Positions 35,154-44,703 of a DNA stretch of 64,000 nt are shown one piece after another. The notes beneath the pieces are model-generated. The model did not search any database. It was not told the DNA's origin and saw only the letters and a list, made by a program, of their open reading frames with translations. Source of the stretch: Acetobacterium sp. KB-1 (GTDB lineage Bacteria > Bacillota > Clostridia > Eubacteriales > Eubacteriaceae); the NCBI RefSeq assembly GCF_003260995.1, contig NZ_CP030040.1:3596109-3660108 (forward strand), read 5' to 3'. How positions within the stretch are numbered: the stretch's first letter is position 1; the number at the start of each line of letters is the position of its first letter. The position numbers were made by a program, and so were the translations under genes.

Positions 35154-36320
35154 ATGAAGACGAACGCATTCATGATGTTAATACCACAGTTTATTGATGT
35201 AGGAATTTCAAGTAAAACAGGTGAAAAACTAAAAGAACTGGGATGCACTAAAGTCCTGGTCATGTATGATAAAGGCGTTGAGGCGGCTGGAATAACCGAA
35301 AAAATAATCGACGCTATTCGACATGAAGGGATAGAAGTAGTCACAAGTAATAGAGTCGAGGCTGATCCGACGGATTTGATTATCACAGAAATTGTAGACT
35401 TTGCTAAAAAAGAGAAAGTTGATGGCGTAGTTGCAATTGGTGGCGGCAGCAGTATTGATGCAGGAAAGGGGGTTAAATTATTGCTGAATAACGATGAATC
35501 GCTTCAGAGCTTTTATGACTTATCATTTCCCCAAAAATCAGGCGTACCGATGATTGCAATTCCAACAACATCTGGAACTGGTAGTGAAGCTTCTAAGGGA
35601 AGTGTAATCACTGATACAGAAAGTGGCTCGAAGCGAGTCGTTATCGGGATGGGAACCATGCCAGATATGGCTCTGATTGATCCAGAACTTGTTCTAGGTG
35701 TGCCGCCTAAGGTCACGGCAGCGTGTGCTTTTGATGTTCTCGCTCATGCAATTGATGCAATAACATCCAATATGACAAATTTGATTACTCAAAGTATATC
35801 ATATGAAGCCATCCGATTAATGAAAAACAGTTATAAAAAAGTCATCGAAAATGGCAAAGATCTGGAAGCTCGTACCGAGATGCATTTAGCGTCAAATTTG
35901 GGTGGTATTGCATTAGCAAATGCAAAATGTTCAATGAGCCATGCATTTGCGCATTCGATGGGAGCCATTTTCCACGTACCTCATGGCGTTAGTTGTGCCA
36001 TCTTTACGCCTGCATGTCTTGAATTTGTGGTTGAAGAATGTCCCAAAGAAATAATTAAAATTGCAGATTTACTGGATGTCAATTATAAAGACACCGATAG
36101 CACGGAGTCAATTGCGAAGAAGACTTCAGAAACTATTCATCAAATGTATCGCTCGGTTGGGATACCGGATATCACCGAATTCGTTCCTGATAAACAAGTC
36201 GCTTATGAAAAAATAATACCATTAGCATTTAAAGACATTATGGTAAATTTCTGTCCAAGAAAACTTGATGACGACGGAGCAAAATGGATTATTGACCGAA
36301 CCTATGAATTAGCAGAATAG
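35154..36320 (+). CDS. Iron-containing alcohol dehydrogenase
   Basis: A 388-residue group III alcohol dehydrogenase, NAD(P)-dependent, reducing aldehydes or oxidising alcohols. The nucleotide loop is GVVAIGGGSSIDAGKG. Iron ligands are the Asp and His in AFDVLAHAIDAITS and the two histidines in HAFAHSMGAIFHVPHG. Length and motifs are full. In cluster A it would reduce the aldehyde released by cleavage, or oxidise the primary alcohol of the substrate. ATG 35154 follows AGGAG. Confidence 0.9.
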   Translation: MKTNAFMMLIPQFIDVGISSKTGEKLKELGCTKVLVMYDKGVEAAGITEKIIDAIRHEGIEVVTSNRVEADPTDLIITEIVDFAKKEKVDGVVAIGGGSSIDAGKGVKLLLNNDESLQSFYDLSFPQKSGVPMIAIPTTSGTGSEASKGSVITDTESGSKRVVIGMGTMPDMALIDPELVLGVPPKVTAACAFDVLAHAIDAITSNMTNLITQSISYEAIRLMKNSYKKVIENGKDLEARTEMHLASNLGGIALANAKCSMSHAFAHSMGAIFHVPHGVSCAIFTPACLEFVVEECPKEIIKIADLLDVNYKDTDSTESIAKKTSETIHQMYRSVGIPDITEFVPDKQVAYEKIIPLAFKDIMVNFCPRKLDDDGAKWIIDRTYELAE

Positions 36321-36347
36321 AAATCTAATACAATATGAGGAGAAAAA

Positions 36348-39176
36348 ATGGCTAAAAGAAAAATGATGTTGTTAATTAATGGCGCAGAACGGATGCTGAT
36401 TTGTGATCAAGAATCAGATACACTCTCTGATGTTTTAAGACGCATTGGTTTAACGGGTACCAAGGTAGGTTGCGGAACCGGCCAATGCGGCGCGTGTTCA
36501 GTTATTCTTAATGGAAAGGTTATTCGTTCCTGTGCAAAAAAAATGAAAAATATTGATGACGGCAGTGCAATTACGACAATTGAAGGAATCGGGTCACCAA
36601 CAAACCTGCATCCTCTTCAGTTGGCCTGGATCGTTTATGGCGGGGTACAGTGTGGATTTTGTACCCCCGGATTTATCGTTTCGGCGAAAGGTCTTCTTGA
36701 TACCAATCATAATCCGACTAGACAGGAAGTAAGAGACTGGTTTCAAAAGCATCGTAATGCGTGTCGGTGTACCGGATATGTACCACTTGTTGATGCCGTA
36801 ATGGCGGCGGCAAAAGTAATCCGTGGTGAAATGACCATGGAAGAGCTAAGTTTTGATATTCCTGAAGATGGGAGAATCTATAACACAAGGTATCCAAGAC
36901 CAGCGGCTTTGGCTAAAGTAACGGGTACCTGTGATTACGGTGATGATATCGGCATGAAGATGCCGGATGCATTACATCTTGCGGTTGTCATAGCACAGGT
37001 TTCTCATGCCAAACTGGTATCGATCGATACGTCGGAGGCAGAAAAGATGCCAGGAGTCGAAAAAGTAATAACCCATAAAGATGTTCAAGGAATTAATCGA
37101 ATCACCTTTCCAATTGCCAATCCATGGGCTAAGGCAAATGGATTTGATCATTCAATTTTAGTGTCAGACAAGATATATAGATACGGCGATATTATTGCTG
37201 TTGTTGCCGCACGAACCAAGAAAGAAGCCCGGGAAGCGGCAAAAAAAGTAACCTTTGCATATGAACAACTACCAGAATATTTAAATATCCTTGAAACCAT
37301 GGCAATTGATGCACCCCAGGTCAATCCTGAATATCCGAATATTTATATCGAAGCACCCATTGTTAAAGGTCAGGATACCAGAGAAGTGATTAAGAATTCG
37401 GCTCATGTTGTTAAAGGCAGTTTCTATTCTCAACGTCAGCCACACCTTGTCATTGAGCCGGATACCAATCAGGCATATTTTGACGAAGAAGGCCGACTTA
37501 CGGTACAATGCAAGAGTTTGGCACTTGGCCTCACAAAAGGAGTTATCGCTGCCGGCATTGGGTTCCCAGTGGAGAATATTAGAATTATTGAAAATCCGAC
37601 AGGGGCAAGTTTTGGATATGCAATTTCACCACTCATGCCGGCCATCGCGGCAGTTGCAGCCATGGCTACTGAAAAACCAGTGACGGTTACGCTCAGCTAT
37701 GAAGAACATCAGCATATTACTGGGAAGCGTGCACCAGCTTTCTCAAATGCAAAACTTGCCTGTGATGAAAAAGGAAAGCTGACAGCAATCGAATATGAAA
37801 TAGCTTATGATAAAGGCGCCTATACCGAGACAGCAGGCATACTGGTTCAAAAAGGTCTTCGCTTCATGGGGGCTCCCTATACCATACCCAATGCCATGGG
37901 TCTCTCCAAAACGGTTATTTCCAACCATACAAATTCCACAGCCTATCGGGGGTTTGGGTCTCCTCAGTGTTATACCTGTTCGGAACAGCTCATGGATATG
38001 CTGGCGGAAAAAATTGGCATGGATCCGTTGGAGTTTCGCTATATCAATGTCTACAGAGAAGGGGATGAAAGCCTGAACGGTAATCAATTCGACGTTTATC
38101 CGATGGTTGAGATTTTGGATAAGCTGAGACCCAGTTACCGGGAAGCATTAGAAAGCGCAAAAAAAGAATCCACTCCTGAACGAAAAAGAGGTGTGGGGAT
38201 TGCCTGCGGAGAATACAATGTCACCAGCGGCCCGAATGATCATGCCGAGGTTGCGTTAGGACTCAATCCTGATGGAACCGTGACGCATTATAACACATGG
38301 GAGGATCAGGGCCAGGGAGCAGATATTGGTACGCTTGCTCATACCCATGAAGCACTAAGACCGCTGGGATTGCGACCGGATCAGATCAGTCTGTGTATGA
38401 ATGATACCGCCCTGGCACCGATCACTGGACCGGCAGCGGGGAGTCGTTCCCACTACATGGCCGGTAATGCAACGATTAATGCGGCTGAGCAACTGATGAA
38501 CGCCATGCGTAAAGAAGATGGAACTTACCGAACCTATGATGAAATGGTCAGTGCCGGAATTCCTACAAAATATTTAGGAATCTCGGATACGACCGGACAT
38601 ACGACGGATCTTGATCCGAATACTGGTCAGGGAAATCCCACCGCTGAGTATACTTTCGGCGTATTTATGGCAGAGGTTGAGGTTGAAGTGGCTACTGGAA
38701 AGACCAAAGTACTGAGCATAAAATGTATTGCCGATGTTGGTGTGGTTGGTAACTTTTTAGCAGTTGAAGGTCAGGCTTTTGGGGGAATGGAACACGGAAT
38801 CGGGATGGCGTTATCAGAGGATTACGAGGATATTCAAAAACATACTAGTCTTATTGGCAGCGGATTTCCATTCATTAATACAATACCAGATAATATGACA
38901 GCTGAATTTATCGAAACGCCGAGACCGTCAGGACCTCATGGTTCGTCTGGCTGTGCAGAAGCTTTTCAGAGTTCGCCTCATGTTGCTGTTATTAATGGCA
39001 TTTACAATGCCTGCGGCGTGAGAATTAAAGAATTGCCAGCCCGACCAGAAAAGGTAAAGGCGTTGTTAGCAGCGAAAGCTGAAGGCCGTGAAATAGAAGA
39101 AAAGAAATATTTCCTTGGTTCTGATTTGCACGAGACAATTGATTACATTAAAGCAAACCCAGTGATTGTAGGGTAA
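36348..39176 (+). CDS. Molybdenum-dependent aldehyde oxidoreductase (MOP/xanthine oxidase family)
   Basis: A one-chain molybdopterin enzyme of 942 residues oxidising aldehydes to acids without FAD, like Desulfovibrio MOP (about 907 residues). The N-terminal plant-type [2Fe-2S] site is CGTGQCGACSVILNGKVIRSC... at about residues 42-64. A second [2Fe-2S] domain has CGFCTPGF and CRCTGYVPL (about 103-148). The aldehyde oxidase hammerhead and molybdopterin domains follow (FGYAISPLMP, TAYRGFGSPQC). The catalytic Glu is in SGCAEAFQSS near the end. Partner electron carriers are encoded next. It probably oxidises the aldehyde product of cluster A. Confidence 0.9.
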   Translation: MAKRKMMLLINGAERMLICDQESDTLSDVLRRIGLTGTKVGCGTGQCGACSVILNGKVIRSCAKKMKNIDDGSAITTIEGIGSPTNLHPLQLAWIVYGGVQCGFCTPGFIVSAKGLLDTNHNPTRQEVRDWFQKHRNACRCTGYVPLVDAVMAAAKVIRGEMTMEELSFDIPEDGRIYNTRYPRPAALAKVTGTCDYGDDIGMKMPDALHLAVVIAQVSHAKLVSIDTSEAEKMPGVEKVITHKDVQGINRITFPIANPWAKANGFDHSILVSDKIYRYGDIIAVVAARTKKEAREAAKKVTFAYEQLPEYLNILETMAIDAPQVNPEYPNIYIEAPIVKGQDTREVIKNSAHVVKGSFYSQRQPHLVIEPDTNQAYFDEEGRLTVQCKSLALGLTKGVIAAGIGFPVENIRIIENPTGASFGYAISPLMPAIAAVAAMATEKPVTVTLSYEEHQHITGKRAPAFSNAKLACDEKGKLTAIEYEIAYDKGAYTETAGILVQKGLRFMGAPYTIPNAMGLSKTVISNHTNSTAYRGFGSPQCYTCSEQLMDMLAEKIGMDPLEFRYINVYREGDESLNGNQFDVYPMVEILDKLRPSYREALESAKKESTPERKRGVGIACGEYNVTSGPNDHAEVALGLNPDGTVTHYNTWEDQGQGADIGTLAHTHEALRPLGLRPDQISLCMNDTALAPITGPAAGSRSHYMAGNATINAAEQLMNAMRKEDGTYRTYDEMVSAGIPTKYLGISDTTGHTTDLDPNTGQGNPTAEYTFGVFMAEVEVEVATGKTKVLSIKCIADVGVVGNFLAVEGQAFGGMEHGIGMALSEDYEDIQKHTSLIGSGFPFINTIPDNMTAEFIETPRPSGPHGSSGCAEAFQSSPHVAVINGIYNACGVRIKELPARPEKVKALLAAKAEGREIEEKKYFLGSDLHETIDYIKANPVIVG

Positions 39177-39282
39177 TCCACTAAAGATGAATTAATATTT
39201 TGACGAGATAACAGTGGCAATACATTAATTTATAATGCTGCTATTATGAATTCCTTGAAATTAAACTGATGAGGACATTGCT

Positions 39283-41580
39283 ATGGATATGACGAAACTC
39301 GAAAATTTAAAAGAAAAATGCACCAGAGATGAGCCGGTATTTTGTACTAACCAGTGCCCCCTCGGTGTTGATGTAAAAAAAATGATAGCTAGGATTACTT
39401 CAGGAGATTTCAAGGGGGCATATAAATATTACAGAAATCAGGTGCTCTTTCCGGAAATCGTTAGTAGACTTTGTGACGAACCCTGTAAAACTGTCTGTTT
39501 AAGAAAAAAAATAGATCAAGCAGTATCGGTAAAAATGCTTGAGAAAGCTTGCTGTGATTACACTGCCACAAAAAAAAGTACAGGATATTATATCTCCCGA
39601 AAGAAAAAATGTATTGCCGTTATCGGTGGGGGACTTGGGGGACTGAGCTGTGCCGTCAAACTGGCTAGAAAAGGTTACGATGTTCATCTTTATGAAGAAA
39701 AACATGGCTTAGGAGGAAACTTAAGGAAATCAAAAGGTCTAATACCGATCTCGATTATTGAAAAAGAATTAGGACAAATCATCAAGGAAGACGGCATCAA
39801 ATTATATTTAGACACAAGAATAAGCACTTTTGATGAAATTGAATTTGATGCTCTTTACATTGCAACGGGACGGGGGGGCAATGCTTTTGGTTTAGATGAA
39901 GGATTTGACCCGGTTTCTCTGGGAACACTGATGAATGGTGTTTTTGGCAGCAAAAGTGCAATGCAGGGAATCGGAAGTCCTGTTTTGATTTCCATACGGG
40001 AAGGGATTCGTGCAGCGCAATCCATTGAATCCTATCTCAAGATTGGAACAATGGGCGGGGCTGCGGGCTGTGATGAGGTAGTTCCATCACGACTGAGTGT
40101 GGATATTAGCGGAGTAGTGATGGAAGAGCGGATAGTGCCTGGAAATCTTGAATCATATACTGAGCAGGAAGCGATTGCAGAAGCAAAGAGATGTCTCCAA
40201 TGCGGGTGCGATATGTGTATGACATCCTGTGAGATGCTGTCGTTTTTTGAAAAAGATCCTAAAAAACTCATCGATGACGTTGAGGCTTCGATGAACATCG
40301 TGAAAGCGTTCACAACAAATGTTGCTTCCCGGGAGATCAACTCATGTAATGGCTGTGGTTTGTGCAAAGAGGTATGTCCGGAAAACCTTGATTTTGAAGA
40401 ACTGTTTATGTCCAGTCGAAGAACTCTTCATAAAGGAGGAAAACTGCCACCGGCTTTTCACGATTTTTGGATGAGGGACATGGAATTTTCCAACTCGGAA
40501 GCAGCCTTTATGACGATAAATGCCAATGGCGGTGATAAAAGCAGCTATCTTTTTTTTCCAGGGTGTCAGCTGGGAGGCTCTGATCCGGATTATGTCATAA
40601 ATGCCTATACCTATCTAAAAAAGCATCTTGAGGACGAACCCGCAATGATGATCGGATGCTGTGGTGCTCCGGCCGAATGGGCAGGTAGAGAAAAAGAACA
40701 TTCGGTAGTGATTGATGGAATCAAAAATATTTGGGAAGATCAGGGCAGACCGGAAGTAATCCTGGCCTGTCCATCCTGCAGAAAAATGTTCGGGAAATAT
40801 CTTCCCGAAATTCAGGTGCAGTCACTTTGGCGTGTGATGGCAGAGAAAGAAAACGGTGCAAACAGAAAAATCGCTGCATGTAAAAAGATGACCGTATTTG
40901 ACCCCTGTGCCAGTCGTTATGATCCTGAAGCCCAGAATAGTATAAGAATTATTCTGAAAAATTCAGGCTACGAGCTGGAGGAAATGCCCTACAGTTCAGA
41001 GTGGGCTCAGTGTTGCGGATACGGTGGACAGATTCAGGCTGTAAACCGGTCCCTTTTTGATAAAATTGTGAATATCCGGGTGAAAGCGACATCGAATGAT
41101 TATGTTACCTACTGTATCAATTGTCGAGATACTTTTGCAGCAGCTGGCAAATCAGCAGTTCACATTCTTGATCTGCTATTCGGCAATGATATCGAGGCCA
41201 GAGCAGCCAGAAAGCCGCCGACACTGACTCAGCGCAGAGAAAACCGAATTAAGCTAAAAAAGGTGCTTCAGATAGAGAAAGAAGCAATAAAGATAAAGCC
41301 CGAAGATAAGCAGATCAAGAAGAATATCAAGGTATTCATTGCTCCAGAAGTTTATGACAAAATGGACAGAAATTTCATTCTGATGGAAGATGTTCAGAGA
41401 ACGATCGAATATTGCGAGTCAACAGGGAAAAAGATCATGGATATGTCAGCAGGCAATTTTGTAGGTCATCACCAGGATGGAAACATCACTTTTTGGGTAA
41501 TGTACAAGCCTGAAAGAGATGGGATCAGGCTGGAAACTGTTTATAGTCACCGCCTCATTATAGAGGAGGACAGCCGATGA
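39283..41580 (+). CDS. Flavin/iron-sulfur oxidoreductase with CCG domains
   Basis: A 765-residue electron-transfer protein. It begins with a GltD-like cysteine region (CTNQCPLGVD, CDEPCKTVC), an FAD motif (GGGLGGLSCAVKLARKGYDV) and a two-[4Fe-4S] region (CLQCGCDMCMTSCEML, CNGCGLCKEVCPENLD). A heterodisulfide-reductase-like part with two CCG-type cysteine clusters follows (FFPGCQLGG, GCCGAPAEW; DPCASRYDP, QCCGYGGQ), then a short C-terminal domain. Proteins of this layout neighbour MOP-type aldehyde oxidoreductases in Desulfovibrio and are likely to accept their electrons. The stop overlaps the next gene by 4 bases. Confidence 0.85.
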   Translation: MDMTKLENLKEKCTRDEPVFCTNQCPLGVDVKKMIARITSGDFKGAYKYYRNQVLFPEIVSRLCDEPCKTVCLRKKIDQAVSVKMLEKACCDYTATKKSTGYYISRKKKCIAVIGGGLGGLSCAVKLARKGYDVHLYEEKHGLGGNLRKSKGLIPISIIEKELGQIIKEDGIKLYLDTRISTFDEIEFDALYIATGRGGNAFGLDEGFDPVSLGTLMNGVFGSKSAMQGIGSPVLISIREGIRAAQSIESYLKIGTMGGAAGCDEVVPSRLSVDISGVVMEERIVPGNLESYTEQEAIAEAKRCLQCGCDMCMTSCEMLSFFEKDPKKLIDDVEASMNIVKAFTTNVASREINSCNGCGLCKEVCPENLDFEELFMSSRRTLHKGGKLPPAFHDFWMRDMEFSNSEAAFMTINANGGDKSSYLFFPGCQLGGSDPDYVINAYTYLKKHLEDEPAMMIGCCGAPAEWAGREKEHSVVIDGIKNIWEDQGRPEVILACPSCRKMFGKYLPEIQVQSLWRVMAEKENGANRKIAACKKMTVFDPCASRYDPEAQNSIRIILKNSGYELEEMPYSSEWAQCCGYGGQIQAVNRSLFDKIVNIRVKATSNDYVTYCINCRDTFAAAGKSAVHILDLLFGNDIEARAARKPPTLTQRRENRIKLKKVLQIEKEAIKIKPEDKQIKKNIKVFIAPEVYDKMDRNFILMEDVQRTIEYCESTGKKIMDMSAGNFVGHHQDGNITFWVMYKPERDGIRLETVYSHRLIIEEDSR

Positions 41581-41780
41581 GTGCAATTGAAAAAATTTCG
41601 ACATTGATTTGTCTGAAATGCAATGTCCCGCTAGAAATGCACACAAATAATTTTTCATATCTGGGCTTTAATTTCAGTACTAAGGTCCCAACCTGTCCCA
41701 TCTGTGGGCAGATGTTTTTATCCGAGGAACTGGTCAGAGGAAAGGTAACGGAAGTAGAAATGGGACTTGAAGATAAGTAA
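41577..41780 (+). CDS. Small cysteine-pair redox/zinc-ribbon protein (DVU_1557-like)
   Basis: A 67-residue protein with two CxxC pairs, CLKCNVP (about residue 12) and CPICGQM (about residue 39), as in a zinc ribbon or rubredoxin-like site. Translation is coupled to the preceding gene (ATGA at 41577-41580). A protein of this size and pattern accompanies the aldehyde oxidoreductase and its flavoprotein in sulfate reducers, so it may be an electron carrier or assembly factor. Confidence 0.7.
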   Translation: MSAIEKISTLICLKCNVPLEMHTNNFSYLGFNFSTKVPTCPICGQMFLSEELVRGKVTEVEMGLEDK

Positions 41781-41854
41781 GTTACTCGAACTATTTGATT
41801 AAAAATAATATGCAAGTATCCTAAAATTGGTGCTTGACTTAAAGAGGAGAAATA

Positions 41855-43228
41855 ATGAAAGTTGTAGTGATTGGAGCTGGCCCCGGAGGTTATGAAGCAG
41901 CAATTTATGCCGCTAAACGTGGATGTGAGGTTATCCTCATTGAAAAGGAAAAATTGGGAGGAACCTGTTTAAACAAAGGTTGTATACCGACAAAAGCACT
42001 ACTAGCTGTGACGGATACTTTAGCAACGGTAAAGAAAGCTTCAGTTTTTGGAATAGAAACACAAGCAGTCAGTAATAATTTCGGATATGCATTTGATCGG
42101 AAAAATGCGGTAGTGAACGGCTTGATCAATGGGATCGATTATTTAATGAAGGCCAATGGTGTCAATATTATTAATGGCATTGGTCAGCTTAAGAATAATA
42201 ACACAGTCATTGTTCATAAAACTGATGGGGCACGAGAAGAAATTTCAACTGATAAAATTATTCTGGCAACGGGTTCAGTACCGAGTAAACCATCATTCTT
42301 AAATTATAACAAAAACAGTGTTGTAACGAGTGATGAAATTCTGGAACTGGATGAACAGCCGAAATCAATTATTATTGTTGGCGGTGGAGTTATCGGTTGT
42401 GAAATTGGTCAATTTTTGAAACGGATGGGAACTGAGGTTACGATTGTCGAATTAATGGAACATTTACTGCCTTTCGAAGACGATGATGTTACTAAACAGC
42501 TGGAACGTCAATTTAAAAAAGAAAAGATCAAAGTCATCACAAAGAAAAAGGTTGAATCAGTAAATGTAACGGAGTCGGGGGTTCAAGTAATACTTCAAGA
42601 TGGCGTAGCAATTGAAGCAGAAAAGCTATTGATTTCAATCGGCAGACAGCCATTTACGGTTGATTTAGGACTTGAAAATACAGATATTTTGGTATCGGAA
42701 CGTGGGTTGATTGAAGTGGATAAAAAGATGCGCACCAGTGTTGAGGGTATCTATGCCATTGGTGATATTGTTAATTCTCCACAATTAGCACATGTCGCGT
42801 CAAAAGAAGCATTAACCGCGGTAGATGATATCTGCGGAGATGGTATCGAGATCAATTATAAAGCGGTTCCTCGTTGCGTATACACTGATCCGGAGATTGC
42901 ATGTGTGGGAATGACAGAAGAGCAGGCTAAAAATCAGAGCATTCTTTATACAATCGGTTCATATAATTTTGCCGGACTTGGTAAGGCGAAAGCTTCAGAC
43001 AAAACGACGGGTTTTGTAAAGGTTATTGTGAATCAAAAAGATGAAATCATCGGTGGAGAGATTGTCGGAGCACATGGAACCGATATGCTTCAAGTATTAA
43101 CATTAGCGATTGATCTTGGATTAACAGCGAAACAGGTTGGCCAGTCAATTTTTCCGCATCCGACATTGTGTGAAGGAATCATGGAAGCATTGCATGATGT
43201 TCATAAAAGAAGTATTCACAAAGTTTGA
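41855..43228 (+). CDS. lpdA: Dihydrolipoyl dehydrogenase (E3), cluster A
   Basis: Reoxidises the dihydrolipoyl arm with NAD, 457 residues. It has the FAD motif VIGAGPGGYEAAIYAA at the N-terminus, the redox disulfide C38-C43 in GGTCLNKGCIPTKAL, the NAD motif IIVGGGVIGCEIGQF, the second FAD motif GIYAIGDIV and the catalytic HPTLCE His-Glu pair at the C-terminus. ATG 41855 follows GAGGAG. The second E3 in the window (54588) is a clear paralogue, so each E1/E2 set has its own E3. Confidence 0.9.
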   Translation: MKVVVIGAGPGGYEAAIYAAKRGCEVILIEKEKLGGTCLNKGCIPTKALLAVTDTLATVKKASVFGIETQAVSNNFGYAFDRKNAVVNGLINGIDYLMKANGVNIINGIGQLKNNNTVIVHKTDGAREEISTDKIILATGSVPSKPSFLNYNKNSVVTSDEILELDEQPKSIIIVGGGVIGCEIGQFLKRMGTEVTIVELMEHLLPFEDDDVTKQLERQFKKEKIKVITKKKVESVNVTESGVQVILQDGVAIEAEKLLISIGRQPFTVDLGLENTDILVSERGLIEVDKKMRTSVEGIYAIGDIVNSPQLAHVASKEALTAVDDICGDGIEINYKAVPRCVYTDPEIACVGMTEEQAKNQSILYTIGSYNFAGLGKAKASDKTTGFVKVIVNQKDEIIGGEIVGAHGTDMLQVLTLAIDLGLTAKQVGQSIFPHPTLCEGIMEALHDVHKRSIHKV

Positions 43229-43338
43229 AACTGTTTAATCCTAGGTTGAGATTTTATGGGCTTTTAAAAAAAGTCTTAATTGAATAAATAAGGAATATAT
43301 AGGGAGAAGTTTAAATTCTCATTATATAAGTGTAAAAA

Positions 43339-44214
43339 ATGAAAGAAAAGTTACCAGTAGTATTAAGACGAAGTTATGATATGGAATCAATTTCAAAAAT
43401 GAATAAAATATTAACCGATTTGTCCCTGAATACCGTATGCAATGAGGCCGCTTGTCCAAATATGGGAGAATGTTACAAGAAAAAGACTGCAACATTTATG
43501 ATTATGGGCAATATTTGTACACGGAACTGCAGATATTGTGCAGTTTTTACTGGAAAGCCTTCACCATTGGATCTAGCTGAACCAGAAAATGTTGCAGCGG
43601 CTGTAAAAGAAATTGGTCTAAAACACATTGTAATAACTTCAGTAACCCGTGATGATCTAGAAGATGGCGGGGCATTGCATTTTGCTAAAACCATTAGTGC
43701 AGTAAAAAGAGTTATGCCTGATTCGACAATTGAAGTATTGATACCAGATCTTCAGGGAAACATGAGAGATATCGAAAAAATAATACTAGCAGAGCCGGAT
43801 GTAATTAATCATAATCTTGAAACAGTTCCATCTCTATATCACTCGGTAAGACCAAGTGCTCAGTATTTTAGATCATTGATTTTACTAAAACATATAAAAG
43901 ATGAGGCGCCAAATATTATAAGTAAAACTGGAATTATGGTTGGGCTGGGAGAAACTGAAAAAGAAGTGTACAAAGTAATGGACCATTTAGTCGAAATAAA
44001 TTGTGATATCTTAACAATCGGACAATATTTAAGACCAAGTAAAAAACACATCGGTGTTAAAGAATACATTACGCAGGAAAAATTTGATGCTTATAGAGAA
44101 ATAGGAGAAAGTAAAGGAATAAAGTTTGTAGCAAGTTCATCTCTAGTCAGGAGTTCTTACAATGCGATAGAAGCTGTCGAAAAAATAAGAAGGGGGATAG
44201 ATTGTATAATTTGA
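43339..44214 (+). CDS. lipA: Lipoyl synthase
   Basis: Radical-SAM enzyme inserting two sulfurs into octanoyl-lysine, 291 residues. The auxiliary cluster cysteines are in CNEAACPNMGEC, the radical-SAM cysteines in GNICTRNCRYCAV, and the family-specific C-terminal RSSY is present as SLVRSSYNA. ATG 43339 has no strong ribosome binding site within ten bases, unlike its neighbours, so expression may be low or a leader may be involved. No octanoyltransferase gene is adjacent. It presumably lipoylates the small lipoyl protein at 25272. Confidence 0.9.
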   Translation: MKEKLPVVLRRSYDMESISKMNKILTDLSLNTVCNEAACPNMGECYKKKTATFMIMGNICTRNCRYCAVFTGKPSPLDLAEPENVAAAVKEIGLKHIVITSVTRDDLEDGGALHFAKTISAVKRVMPDSTIEVLIPDLQGNMRDIEKIILAEPDVINHNLETVPSLYHSVRPSAQYFRSLILLKHIKDEAPNIISKTGIMVGLGETEKEVYKVMDHLVEINCDILTIGQYLRPSKKHIGVKEYITQEKFDAYREIGESKGIKFVASSSLVRSSYNAIEAVEKIRRGIDCII

Positions 44215-44555
44215 TTTATATAAAAAATTATTCATTAGAACGCTTATTTTAATTTTGTGCTTGAATGCTATTTACTCAATTTTCCCGGCTCAAAATTCAG
44301 CTGAGACTTTACAACAACACATTCTGTAGCTTCTGATAAAAAGAAGTTGACGAAAAATTCAGCCAACGTCTGATATAATAAAATGTAATAAGATAATGGG
44401 TTTTTCTGAACTGGATTTTACGTCTGTCTTCCTTCGTATGTTCTAGAATACCTGTTTCAGGGAGAGTTTGATACCTGCTTTATTGGTCGGTGGCATCTTT
44501 GGGAAGCCCATGAGCAGGGCATTGTTAGCGTACTGTTGCTTTTTTCTTAAAAAAC
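44215..44555. other. Intergenic region between lipA and L25 gene
   Basis: No intact gene. On the minus strand about 44400-44530 there is a short coding-like frame (NALLMGFPKMPPTNKAG...) interrupted by a stop, perhaps a gene remnant, which I could not identify. Confidence 0.35.
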
Positions 44556-44584
44556 TTGATATTGATTCATATGTTTGGTATAAT
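44556..44584 (+). promoter_or_regulatory. Promoter of the L25 gene
   Basis: TTGATA (44556-44561) and TATAAT (44579-44584) are separated by 17 bases, close to the vegetative consensus, giving a leader of about 110 bases before ATG 44704. Confidence 0.7.
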
Positions 44585-44703
44585 TAAAAGAACGTAGTAG
44601 AAATACATTAATATGAATAATTTGGCAGGATCTTAATTGATAGTTATCAAATAAGACAATACGAACAATACGATGTGAGAGTTTATTAAAAGGAGAAAAT
44701 AAT

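Noticed and set aside
44400-44530. A minus-strand coding-like stretch (NALLMGFPKMPPTNKAG).
   Set aside because: It is short, interrupted by a stop, without start or ribosome binding site, and matches no family I recognise.
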